A stretch of 64,000 bases of DNA from Linum tenue (taxonomy: Eukaryota > Streptophyta > Magnoliopsida > Malpighiales > Linaceae). The stretch lies in the NCBI GenBank assembly GCA_946122785.1, contig CAMGYJ010000005.1, positions 84,810,547-84,874,546 on the forward strand, read 5' to 3'. Positions 11,610 through 22,130 of this stretch are shown one piece after another (the first letter of the stretch is position 1; every line of letters begins with the position of its first letter). The notes under the pieces were generated by a model. The model searched no databases and had not been told where the DNA came from. It worked only from the letters and a program-made list of their open reading frames with translations. The translations under genes were made by a program, and so were the position numbers.

Positions 11610-13138
11610 GATGAGAAACAATCAAACAACAGAAAATCTCACATAGGAATACCTCGCTAGCTCTAGGAACTCTCTGAAAACAAACAACCCTTAAGAAAAT
11701 CCAACACCATGAGACATCAAACATAACTCCCATGAGACTAATGTACGACATGCCTATTTTCCAATAGGTTTGTCCAATTCAAACTTCAAAACAAAATTCA
11801 AGCATTGGATTACTTCTAAATAAATGAACTTTTCACCATTAAACCAAAACTCACAATCATTCATACTTAATGCAATGACATACATTTGTCAGACTATCAC
11901 AACATTTAAGCACAACTTTTAGTTGAGAAGAACAACTGAGCATTTAACTAAGCGATATAGTAGAATAGATACAATCTGCTTCCTACTAATGATATAAACG
12001 TATACCGGTACAATCGTTATATCTTGACCTGCCATTTGCGATGGGTTACTTTATTCCAACCTGAATCCAAAAATCTTCATATTCCACTTCGAAGGTTCCA
12101 TTTTCAAAAATTGGAGAGTTTAACATGTCAAATCACTCATTTGAAAAATCTCAACCAGTATTAATCAATGTAATATAAAGGCACGTTCCAAATTATGTAC
12201 TTGTTGGAATAATCTCAAATCAGTATCAATTAATTCCCCAACTACTTAATGTGCAGAATAGTTATGGAGTTCTACTGCTGTTTGTGTTGATCTACCTTCA
12301 ACCAAAGTCGCATCATGAACCAAAGCAATTAAGCAAAAATCTTCACATTTCAAATAGAAAGACTCAATTCAATTTGGACAGCGCTTTACACATATCGGTT
12401 ACCCCTGGACCTGTTGCACTTGTTGTCTTATGATCTTCGTGAACACAATACAATTGAGGAGAGGTGGCTGTCAATGTAGTGGAGTGTTTTAATTAAGTGA
12501 ATCACCATACAACTGAACAAACAGGATCTTCTTGATTAGCTATCAGAACAGTGGGGCGCGGTAGCTGCAATCCGTCGGTTGCTCCCTCTACGCATTCCAG
12601 TTAGAATATCTGGCCTAGGTTGTAGAGATTAGGGTTCAGTCAGAACTTTGGGTAACAGGAAGAGAGTAGGTTCGTGGGGGAGGAGATGACCCAGCGAGTA
12701 GAATCGGAAGCTCTGGCGAGGCTGCGATGGGTGCACAATTAGTAGGCCAAATCATAGTTTGGGTCTGTTTAAATCATAACATGTTTTTACTTTCGTGCTC
12801 AACAGTCCGGCCGCATTGGTGACTTCTAAATTTACCCCTAAAAAATGGCTCTGGATGCAGCAAATTTGAAATGAGATCCCTCATTTCACATTTCACCTTT
12901 ATATTATGTGTAGATTGTGATGAGTGTAGATGTAGTTATGTCATTTCCCTACAAATTCATAAACACGCCAAAAAGTGGTGAAATGAGTTACCATATTAAA
13001 CTCAATCTCGTATAATGATCGTTGGATCCAATCATTTTAGATTAGGAAGATGTTTAAAACGTAGCGGTTAACCCAACTAAAATGTTAAAAGAACTAGTCT
13101 CATATAGTTTGCACAATTATATTATTGCTTCATACAAG
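11610..13138. other. Non-coding stretch, possibly gene remnants
   Basis: No gene that I can support. The part 12540-12740 is more GC-rich (gtggggcgcggtagctgcaa, gaggagatgacccagcgag) and looks like a leader or exon remnant, but no frame is long enough or recognisable. Confidence 0.3.
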
Positions 13139-13147
13139 TTTTGAAAA

Positions 13148-13978
13148 GGAATAATAACATTTTGTACCCCTCTATTATTGCAAGTTAACAAACGTGCCCT
13201 CTACTTTTTTGTGAACAAATGTACACTTTAACTATGAACTCGTAACGAACATGCCCTACTATCTATTTTTTTTATAATTCTTATTTTTCTAAACTCCACA
13301 AGCCTAGAAGATGAAGACTTGTGCCCTCCGATAGCCATTCAACGCCGACCGATCAGAGCACATTCAACAAATGCCTCATGCACCTTATTCCTCCAAATAA
13401 ACCTACTTCGACAAAAATTCCTCAACTCATTCACCAAAAATAATTTTCTTTCTATTGCCCATTTCTTCAAGGAGAAAGCGCGATTGGCTGAGCATGGAGA
13501 AGTCTCATTCTCACCCACTTGTGATTGCAACTTTCGAACTATGCTCTTGCCGCCGCTGTTGAAGTGTGCACTCGTCGAATTCGGCTCCTCCCGCCGCCGA
13601 GAAGCATTTGGGTGGAGTAGCTTACGCCGGAGGTAGAGCTGATTGCCGGAGGATTATCTGAGGTGGGTTTCGCAGAAGAGGATGATGAACATCGGTGGGT
13701 GGCGGGGCAAATGAAGAATAGGAATGTTCAACAATCGACGAGAGAAAGATAAGAATTAGGATAGGTTTTTTTGGCAGGGAGGAAAAAGGCAAAATCGGTA
13801 AAAGCTAGGGGTAATGGGGTCATTTCCCACACCATTAAATGGTTAGTAAACGGATTTTTGGATGGAAAGTATTTTTGTTAAGTTTTGATACTATAAGGTC
13901 TTATTTGTGCAAAATTATAATAGAAGGGTATGTTTGTTAATTTGTAAAAATAGAAGGGTATAAAATGTTATTAATTCT
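13148..13978. mobile_element. Mutator-like, Pack-MULE-like element (831 bp)
   Basis: Long inverted repeats of about 80 bp: left ggaataataacattttgtac then cccctctattattgcaagtt; right the reverse complement ending gtataaaatgttattaattc. TSD ttttgaaaa at 13139-13147 and 13979-13987 (9 bp, but AT-rich). The arms are AT-rich, while the 400-bp interior (13310-13720) is clearly more GC-rich and gene-like (gccgccgctgttgaagtgtg, ctcccgccgccgagaagc). That contrast is typical of captured gene fragments. I could not identify the captured gene; open frames of about 60 and 100 codons on the two strands show no familiar motif. Confidence 0.72.
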
Positions 13979-13987
13979 TTTTGAAAA

Positions 13988-14525
13988 CTAATACTAATTT
14001 AAGAATCGACATATTTAATATTGCGCTTCGATATGCAATATTCTATGTAGTGATATTTGGGCTGCAATTTTAGGGTTATCTTATATTTATAAGACAGATA
14101 AAACTTTAAATTTAGTATTAAACTACAACTAAAGTGAAGGAAAAGAGGGTGATGGGTCATCAGGAGAGTGGGGGCGTAGCGGCGGGAAGAATGGACCGGC
14201 TCCACCATGGCTTTGACGGCGGCAGTGACGGTGGAAGAAGAATTGAGAACTTTGGGATTGCATTTTTTGTTTATGACGGGACTGAGTAACCTTTTACACG
14301 GTTAATTGGGTAATCGGTTTGGTAACCGATAACCGACTAGTCGGTAAACCGACATAATTTCGATATCGGTAGTCGATTGTTATCTAGCATTATTCGGTAT
14401 ACCGTTAAGCGATTAGGTTACCGACCGATTACCAACCCTAGTGGCAATCATGCAGTTGGGGTTGACGACTTGCAAACAAAATGGACAAGAGCTTGTTCTT
14501 CAGCGGTCCATCATCCATGTTTAGA
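13988..14525. repeat. Non-coding; includes a ccgat/cggtt repeat end (14290-14450)
   Basis: 14290-14450 is built of phrases such as ggtaatcggtttggtaaccg, ataaccgactagtcggtaaa and cggtataccgttaagcg, a dense set of short palindromes around cggt/accg typical of a small DNA element. Before it, 14149-14286 has a short plus-strand frame (MGHQESGGVAAGRMDR) of 45 codons that I cannot assign. Confidence 0.4.
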
Positions 14526-15622
14526 GGTGGCAAATGGATTGATCCATGGATTGGTGGATCCATGGACCAAATGGATTGGTGGATTCATAGTGGGCTCCGG
14601 TTGAAGTGTTATTGCCCGACAAGGAGAAAGAGAGTTAAGCTCAAGAAAGTGAGGGGGGGGGGCAATCTGAAGTGAAGGAATCGACACATCCAGACCCTAT
14701 GCATGAATCAAGTAAGAGCAAATTAAGGCAGTTACCTAACCCCAGGGAAACAGGAGAGTTTGAAGAATTTCTCCCTAGTCAAGAAGGAATGCCAAAGACT
14801 GATGATGATGAACAACCAGAACTGCGACGTTCAAAAAGGCTTAGGAGGTCTAACCCAAAGTATGCAAATGCAGCCATTATAGAAGAAGAGAAAGAGCCAA
14901 CAAGTTATGAGGAAGCCTCAAGACATGAAAAGTGGAGAAAAGCCATGGAGGAAGAAATAAGAGCCTTGAAAGAAAATGAGACATAGTACCTAAGTCTATG
15001 AATGCACAACCGATATCTTGCAAATGGATATACAAGGTCAAAACTCGACCAGATAGATCGGTGGAACGATACAAGGCTTGGTTAGTGGCACGAGGCTTCT
15101 CTCAACAATATGGCCTAGACTATGATGAAACATTTAGTCATGTGGCCAAGATAATTACTGTTCGAGTTCTATTAGCACTAGCAGCAACTAAAGGATGGAA
15201 GTTGTGGCAGATGGATGTTAAGAATGCATTCTTGCACGGAGAGCTTGACAGAGAAATCTATATGGATCAACCACAAGGTTTTGAAAGTGTCAGACATCCA
15301 GGATACGTATGCAAGTTGAAGAAGGCGCTATATGGACTGAAACAAGCTCCACGAGCATGGTATAAATCCAAATGACATCCTCAACCAAGGACCAATATGT
15401 AAAATGTGAAAAGTTTAGGTACTAAAATGTCATAATGAAAAATTCTAGGCACCAAAACATTATTTTCCAATGATATTTTTCGTATAAAAAATTAAATTTT
15501 GGAGAACAAAATGTAAAATATAAAAAGTATATGTACCAAATCATAATTTGCCATTTGGATCCATGGATCAATCCATGAATCCACCAATCCAATTGGATTT
15601 GGATCAAATGGTATAACTCTAT
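14526..15622. repeat. Inverted-repeat-bounded segment holding a copia fragment
   Basis: 14526-14595 and 15545-15622 are inverted copies of one sequence (ggcaaatggattgatccatg / aatccaccaatccaattgga). They flank a stretch whose centre is a fragment of a Ty1/copia polyprotein. No TSD is clear. Either a DNA element picked up retrotransposon sequence, or a copia element inserted into it and was later eroded. Confidence 0.55.
14672..15375 (+). pseudogene. Ty1/copia polyprotein fragment (start of reverse transcriptase)
   Basis: First frame, 14672-14986: an acidic linker with RRSKRLRRSNPKYANA followed by PTSYEEASRHEKWRKAMEEE, the usual lead-in to a copia RT. After a stop (tag at 14984-14986) the same protein resumes at 14998-15375: [58 protein letters not shown], then [15 protein letters not shown] and a stop. 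This is the RVT_2 fingers/palm start. The YVDD active site, RNase H, integrase and gag are absent. With one nonsense codon and truncation, it is a dead fragment. Confidence 0.93.
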
Positions 15623-16073
15623 CCATGTTTATTACAAGCCGGGATAAAACAGTAATCCCAGCGGCCATTCTGGAACAAACGTCTATGGCCGCAAATCAAC
15701 CTGTATAGTTAGATCCTTTACGGCGTTTAGTACTGAAGTAAAACAGTAGAGCCCGTGAATAGCAGATCCTACTGGATTTAGGTCTTGGCACGCCTTCAAG
15801 TTTTTAGCAACCCATAGAGTGAAGAACAAGCTCTTGTCAAGAAGCAATTAAGCTCTGGAAACACACACGATATAAAATAAGAACACACCAAGAAACAGGC
15901 TGGTCTGCTTAGCTAATGAACTACCAACCAACATAGTACAGTAACACAGCACAGAGTACAAGTTCTACAAACTTTTGCAATCCCCATAAGCAATTATTTA
16001 TTCACAGGGAAAGAAAGACATGCTGGAGGTCGGTCAGGCTTTAGTTATAGCACGAGACCAAGCCAAGGTCTGC
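15623..16073. other. Flank of the host gene, no gene
   Basis: No coding. It lies 3' of the minus-strand gene at 16074 and presumably includes its 3' UTR. No obvious polyadenylation signal stands out. Confidence 0.4.
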
Positions 16074-17060
16074 TCACAACGCCTCAGCAACAGAGTAACG
16101 GAACTCTGTTACAGATTTCTTAAGGAAGCTGCTGCCGCAGTGGTCCGCACTAGCCACATCAAAGCTAATTCCACTTGAAGGATCACCAAATCGGTCGTCA
16201 CAAATATCCAGCGTTTTATAAGAAGACTTGTCGGGCTTTCTTTGGGTTTGCTTCTTGTCCTTGCTACTACTGCTGGTGCCTCGAGAAGAAGATGTACTGC
16301 TACTGCCCTTCTTTCCATTCTTCTTGTTGTGGTGGTGGTGGTTATCTCTCTCTCTCTCCCTCCTCGATTTCTTCTTACTGCTCTTCACCGTGTGGCAGAG
16401 AGAATTAGGAACAGGGTCATACACATCAGGAGCCCAACTCACACTAAGCTGCTGCCTCGGTGCCGCCTTACCCAGTTTTTCTCGGCTACCTCTTAGGGCA
16501 GATATGAGCTTCAAAGGCCAGATGAAATAAAAAACATGTCAACAGAATGCTACAACAACACCGGAAATGAATGAATTCATCCTATTTGTGAAACGAGAAT
16601 TCCAAGACCAAAAGCTCCACCCGTGACCCAAAGGTTACATTACCATATACTGTACATTGGTCAGAGGGCAAAAAAGCTAAATCAAAACAACCAGCAACTT
16701 CTTTGATTTGTGGGGTGCGTTTGGGTGGTCTGGACTTACTTTTACAGACTTGGTGGCTTGCAGAGGCTCTTCGGAAAACAGCAAGTGCAATGCTTTCTCT
16801 GGATCATCATCATTTGATGAATCTAGACTGGAAGCATTGCCGCTAGCACCGGGGAGTGTTGTTGATTTGTCCAAGCAGTTACTTACGACTGGTTGAGGCC
16901 CAGATGAGCCCATTGCTTCACAACCTCCACCTTCATCATTGTGGTGCTCTTTATCGAATGTATCTGTTTCTTGAGTACTTTCGGTCCTCAATTTACTAAG
17001 ATCGCATTCGTTTTCAATCACCAGAAGATCCTCACCAGCACCACGGTAGCCAGCGTCCAT
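16074..17060 (-). CDS. Uncharacterised plant protein with WAPDVYDP motif, two exons
   Basis: Proposed CDS on minus: exon 1 17060-16692 (ATG at 17060-17058), intron 16691-16509, exon 2 16508-16074. These give an in-frame protein of 267 aa. Exon 1 encodes an acidic, Ser/Asp-rich half (SLDSSNDDDPEKALHLLFSE). Exon 2 begins LISALRGSREKLG and reads through LSVSWAPDVYDPVPNSLCHT. It then enters a basic, low-complexity stretch (SKKKSRRERERDNHHHHNKK, then Ser runs) and ends in a conserved-looking tail, DHCGSSFLKKSVTEFRYSV. I recall this LISALRGSRE...WAPDVYDP layout from unnamed plant-specific proteins; no function is known to me. The basic runs suggest nuclear location, as inference. The acceptor (tttgaag) is reasonable but the donor (ctg|gttgtt) is weak, so exon 1 may end slightly differently. 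No internal stops; it is the one clearly host-like gene here. Confidence 0.7.
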
Positions 17061-17867
17061 CGACTGTACCAAACACAATGAACCGAAAACTGCAGACAAC
17101 AAGTGTTATGAGCAAACGACACATCGGTCCACGGTTGGCACATTTTGATGCACAGCTCAGCTAGCAAGAATTTCCTAGTGGAAATGAAATCAATGAAATA
17201 ATTCAACTGCACAAACAGAAAGCCTACTAACATTTCAACTCGATTGAATCAATAAACGGCTAGAAAAAGTAACGCAAACCATCAGACAAATGCAGATTCG
17301 GCAATCCAATTCAGCGCAAAACAGAAAGTTACCTTATCACAAAGGTTGAAACAAATCCAATCCGGGATCTCTCGCAGCACGATCAGATAGAAGAACTTTC
17401 CACAGGACTTTTCCGGCACAGTGAACCCAGAAGAGGGAGAACAGATCTCAAGAATAGGTAGGAGGCAAAAAAGTGGAGCAAACCGGAGGTGAAAACCGGG
17501 AATAAGAAGAAGAAGAAGAAGAAGAATGCTAACTAAGATTACCACGCCGATTACTCTTTTCGAGCCGTTTCAAACGATGCGAGCACATTCCCCCATGGCA
17601 GGGTGTTAGAGAAGGAAGAATCGGAGAACGCAGAACGGGAACCGAAGGCATTATATGACCTATGCTCTTCGAAACCCCCCACCAATCCGTTGCCCCGCCA
17701 CCGCTTCAATCTCTTCAGAACACCTGCGACTTCCCGATGACGTTTCTCAGCTCCCCGCTCACCCAAAAACCTTTATCCCTTTCTGATCCATAATTCTTCT
17801 CCGATGAATAAAGGTGAAGCTTCCGTAAAAATTAAGGAGATCTGAACAAGACGGAGATTGAACACAT
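17061..17867 (-). promoter_or_regulatory. Probable 5' leader and promoter region of the WAPDVYDP gene
   Basis: No independent gene is evident. The minus strand contains CT-rich and TTC-repeat tracts (ttcttcttcttcttcttctt at about 17506-17525) and several possible splice signals, as expected for a leader, perhaps with a 5' UTR intron. A 71-codon frame at 17551-17766 has no recognisable features. The transcription start cannot be fixed from sequence. Confidence 0.35.
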
Positions 17868-17876
17868 CACCAACAC

Positions 17877-18895
17877 GGGAATGGATCAGGTCAGTAACCT
17901 TATGGCGAGTAACCATGAGTAACCCGTCCACATCAGCATGACATCAGCATCCTCTCTCTCATGGAAAGCCTTTAATTTTTCCCTCTTTAATCTTTGACGG
18001 ACGATTTCTCGCTCATTTTAAGTTGAAATTTAATTTTTTTTGCACAGTTAGATCAGATTAATTGTGCTCTTCAAAATGATATCCACTTTAATATATTTTT
18101 CGAACAAAAAAAATTGAGCCATTTTTTACCAGCCTATACCATATGGTATTGACTGGTATTGAAATAAAAGCATATCTATGTTTTGAAAAACGTACCATGG
18201 TGGCATGAACAAACCAATACTGTAGGATGGTTGAATACATGATAGTAGAAGTATATTAATTGTAATTTACGACTTTTAACATTGTATACCACACAATACC
18301 ACCCCGTACCAGGGTGGTATTGTATGGTATTGTGTGGTATTTTTTGGTCCTGTAATTTGTTCACCCAGAAATTTGTAGATCCAATAGATCATGATGAACT
18401 CGTCCCTTATGTGCAAACGTTTTCAAAAAAGAATTAAAAACGAAGAAGATACCATACAATACCACCCCGTACCAGGGTGGTATTGTATGGTATTGTGTGG
18501 TATTTTTTTGTCCTGTAATTTGTTCACCCAGAAATTTGTAGATCCAGTAGATCATGATGAACTCATCCCTGCTGTGCAAACGTTTTCAAAAACGAATTAA
18601 AAACGAAGAAGATACCATATGGTATGCAGTTGGTACCGAGAGGCCAGAATTTTTTTTTCCTAAAAAAATATTGAAAATTGATCTCATTTTGTAGAGCACG
18701 GTGAACTCGTTCCATCTGTGCAAAAAAAATTAAAATCCGAGTTAAAACGAAAAAGATATGAGTCAATTAAGAAAGCTAGTGAAAATAAAAATAGTCTTTA
18801 ATTCTCCATCCTTAGATCTGGATTTTCTAAATGAAGGGTCCAGATTTGGTTATTGATGGGTGCATAACCCATGGTTATGCACCCTATCTTGAGCC
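17877..18895. mobile_element. Mutator-like element, family B copy 1 (1019 bp)
   Basis: A perfect 9-bp TSD, caccaacac, lies at 17868-17876 and 18896-18904. The termini are weak inverted repeats: left gggaatggatcaggtcagta, right (reversed) ggctcaagatagggtgcata. The interior from 17960 to 18140 is almost identical to 62700-62900 (cagttagatcagattaattg, gctcttcaaaatgatatcca), showing a second copy at the window end. Contains palindromic accatatggtat-type motifs and an internal tandem duplication. No coding capacity. Confidence 0.8.
18285..18612. repeat. Tandem duplication, unit about 165 bp, inside family B
   Basis: Two copies, roughly 18285-18449 and 18450-18612, each starting at an inverted repeat (caataccaccccgtaccagg / gtggtattgtatggtatt) and running through atttgttcacccagaaattt and gtgcaaacgttttcaaaaa. 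The palindromic head (accaccc...gggtggt) is in both. Confidence 0.75.
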
Positions 18896-18904
18896 CACCA
18901 ACAC

Positions 18905-19439
18905 CACGGGGACTCAGCTTCGGAGGCGGAGAAAATTTGCAGGCAAACTATATTATTATTATATCTAGAAAGTACACAAGGAGACGGGAGGGTTTGGATC
19001 AGTCTGTCAACTTGGAAGTTGGGACGGGAAATATATATCTTTACATATAGATAATAGAGAATATTAAATGGGTTTCGTTTTTTTATTAATATTTATAGAA
19101 AATTTTGATTTACGATTATCTCGAGGGCGACTGGGCGAGTCAATGGGGCGAGCTACATGGCGGTTTTCCCGACTCGATACGCCGACATACACGTCTCGTT
19201 CTTTTTTCTTCTCCTTTTCTGTAATTTTTGTGTCTTAGATATTTTCAAGAGGAAACAAATAGATAAAAATCGGAAACTTTTTTAAGCTACTATCAAAAGA
19301 AATAAGAAGGACGACAGTCAACCAAAGATCGCACCATCGGTAAAACCATAAAAGAGTCTTTTTTGTCACAAAGGGACAGCTCTTTGGTACATTCACGGCA
19401 AAGCCAAAATCCCTAACTGTTACCCTTCGGAAGGGAAAA
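18905..19439. other. Non-coding stretch before the LINE
   Basis: No gene or repeat recognised. It presumably contains the site where the LINE below inserted, but no target duplication could be paired with the far end near 35030. Confidence 0.35.
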
Positions 19440-20709
19440 AGCAATGGACCGAGCCTATGCTAACTGAGGGGAGTAGAGCAGCGAATTCCTGCTAGAAGCC
19501 ACGCCAGAGTTCACTCCAGAACGTGGGATTCGGCGGGGAGACCTCATTTCCCCTCTGTTGTTTATTCTTATGTCCACTGCCCTTTCTTACCTCATTGAGA
19601 GAGCAATCAATTTGAATCACATTAAAGGCCTCAAGCTCGATAGGAATTGTCTTATCCTCACTCTGGTAGGCCTGCAACGAGGAAGCATAGGGATGGTTGA
19701 ATTAGCTCTGGGTTTTGGCAGCTATCTTTGGAAAGGCGACAGTGGAGGAAGCCACCAGAATCATGGGTATTATCGACGAGTACGAAGCTGTTACGGGGCA
19801 GGAAGTCAATGGAGCAAAATCGTCGGACTTCTTTAGCTCAAATGTCCATATGAGTGAAAAAGAGGACATCATCACCACCATTGGGTTTGCGCCCATGAAC
19901 TGCCACTCACAGTATCTTGGTGTCCCAACTGAATGGGGACGATCGAAGAAAGAAACCTTTGCATTCCTGATCAGTAGGATGGAGAAGAAAGGTGACTCTT
20001 GGAAAATCCTTCTCCTTTCTCCAGGTGGAAAGGAAATACTCATTAAAGCGGTGCTCCAAGCAATCCCAACTTTCATCATGTGCCTTTCCTCCTGCCTGGT
20101 GCAACAATGAAGAAGATGGACTCTCTTCTTAGAAGATTCTTTTGGTCAGGTTCCATGTAGAAGAAATCCATTCACTGGTGTCATGGGGACCATCTTTGTG
20201 CTCCAAAAGAGGAAGTAGGGCTTGATTTCCGTTCGTTCAAGGTGTTCAACCTTGCCTTGTTAGCAAAGCAAGCTTCGCAATTGATCGCTGAGCCTAATGC
20301 TCTTTGGGCTCGTCTCTTCAAGGGACTCTACTTCCCATCTTCGAATTTTCTGAATGCTCGCAAAGGTTCCAAACCTTTGTGGATTTGGTCAAGGCCGTGG
20401 TAGGTAAGAATGCTACAGGAAAAAGGAATTATGCACATTATTGGAAATGGTAGGAACACGATAGTGTTTCAGGACCCTTGGATCCCCTGCCCCAATGGAG
20501 GCAAGCTTCTTTACTCCAGACATGGCCATTTGCGAGTGGTGGACATGCGATCCTAGTACCAGGCAGTGGAATGACTCAACCATCAGGGCGATTATCGATC
20601 CCCTCCAAGAGGAGTTGATCAATCACATCCCCATTGGAAGAGATGATATGGAAGACTTTTGGGCATTAAGATTCACATCAAGAGGGAACTTCACAGTCAC
20701 CTCTACCTA
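19440..20709 (+). pseudogene. LINE (L1-type) reverse transcriptase, 5'-truncated, left half
   Basis: Frames here spell a plant non-LTR retrotransposon: RGIRRGDLISPLLFILMSTA (RT domain, about 19525-19590), then FGKATVEEATRIMGIIDEYE, QYLGVPTEWGRSKKETFAFL and GGKEILIKAVLQAIPTFIMC at 19715-20110. The zf-RVT lead-in follows (NALWARLFKGLYFP, then DDMEDFWALRFTSRGNFTV near 20650). Frameshifts and stops break it repeatedly. The 5' end, with the endonuclease and most of RT, is missing, as usual for dead-on-arrival LINE copies. It is cut at 20709 by the Athila element and resumes at about 34029. Confidence 0.9.
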
Positions 20710-21980
20710 TGATTCGGGTCTAGTTGTACATATTTTACCCCCATTTTCCTTAGGCGTTTGTGGCAATTGTACTCCTAAAAGGGTGGTTTTACGTGGGGTT
20801 TCTTGTGTTTTAGCATGTTTCAGGATTTAACAGGTGAAACCAGCCCCGGAGTCGAACACTGGACGAAAAGGAGCGAAAACCGGGAGAAGAGGTGAAAAAC
20901 CGACAGTTCACGATTTCTCTTCGAAGTTCACGGTCTGCCGTGAAGAGGAGCTGTTGCCTGTGAACATCAAGGCGTCCATGGCCAAAACTGAAGTTACTGA
21001 CGCTATGCGAGTTCACGGTTACTAAGACCGTGAACTGGAGCTGTTGCCCGTGAACCTGTGCAAGTGAAGAGGTGCGTTTCGATGCCAATGTTGAGTTCAC
21101 GGACGTGTTCAAGAGTTCACGGCCGTGAACTGAGCTTGATCCCTGTTTAAAAGGAGAGCTGAAAGGAAGAGAAAGGGAGAGCCAAAGAGTGAGAAAGTGC
21201 ATTCTTCAGATTTTAGAGTGAGAAAGAATGAACCAAGGAAGGAAGAAGGCTAGGGTTTGCTCCAAGTGGTGAATTGAGAAGATTCTCCCCAAGAGAAGTT
21301 CAGCACAAGCTCAAAGAAGATTGGAAGCATGTTTGTTGCTCAAAGAAGATTGGAAGCATGTTTGTGCTTAGCAATCTAATTGGCCATTTTAACCTAGATT
21401 AGAGAGGGAATACCCCCTTTCAAGGGAGGCTCAATTGAGTTGGGATTCCTAGGGCTTTCTAAGCCACCTATCTAGGTTAATGTAGGGCAAAACTCCATGT
21501 TGAATTAAACAATTTGGTTAAGCGCGATTAAGCCGACCAACCATTGGGTTGAGTGAGGGAGTAAGTCAACCAGCGATTGCCTTGACTGAGAGGGCCACTT
21601 GAATAGCCTATAATGTATCCCTCGGTTTGGCAGTCGAGAGTGTGGTCTACGACCATATTTGCGTCCCCTCGCGGTTCGCGGTTACCTTGCCCATAGCAAT
21701 CACTTCGATTCACATACCATGGTAGTAGTTAGGGGGAAGCGACACCCGAGTGATCCTTCTCACAAAGAGCTTTCAAAACCATGTATTTTGCCTTGCTTTA
21801 CTTTAATTAGGAAACTTTTCAACCAAAACTGATTCTCTAGATAATGATTCAAATGACTGAAGTAGGGGTACACGGACCGGCCCGAGTCGATATTTAAACA
21901 TACTTGCCATGTATTGCACCCGACTAAGGTTTATAATTGGACCTTAGGCGGGAATTAATTGTGATATTCAGAGTGAGTCA
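20710..21980 (+). repeat. Athila 5' LTR
   Basis: Starts tgattcgggtctagttgtac and ends about gagtgagtca, just before the primer site. Relative to the 3' LTR it lacks about 170 bp near 21345. Contains GTTCACGG-type hairpins and a TATA-like gtttaaaagg at 21144. The exact 3' end is uncertain by several bases. Confidence 0.8.
21011..21035. repeat. gttcacggt hairpin in the Athila LTR
   Basis: gttcacggt, 7-base loop, accgtgaac: a perfect 9-bp stem. Several half-sites (gttcacgg) lie around it (20890-21125). Similar hairpins recur in the 3' LTR (about 32964-32989, one arm eroded) and in the internal region at 25131 and 25237. Confidence 0.75.
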
Positions 21981-21986
21981 TGTTTT

Positions 21987-22004
21987 TGGGGCCATTGCCG
22001 GGAA
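21987..22004 (+). other. Athila primer binding site
   Basis: tggggccattgccgggaa, close to the tggcgccgttgccgggga form used by Athila elements (tRNA-Asp-like). Two of the substitutions suggest the site has decayed. Confidence 0.7.
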
Positions 22005-22130
22005 CAACGGTCTGTTATCTTGAAAAAGTTGTTTGGTGTTAATCTAGCTTTTAATTTTTAGTTTTGAAAGTGTGTGTGCTTTGCTTGTGCTAGACTTGGT
22101 GTTGTTTTCTTATTGTGTGTAGGGAGGTGC

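Noticed and set aside
16228..16530. Leu/Ser-rich plus-strand frames of 77-100 codons with apparent membrane segments
   Set aside because: Antisense of the basic, low-complexity exon of the WAPDVYDP gene.
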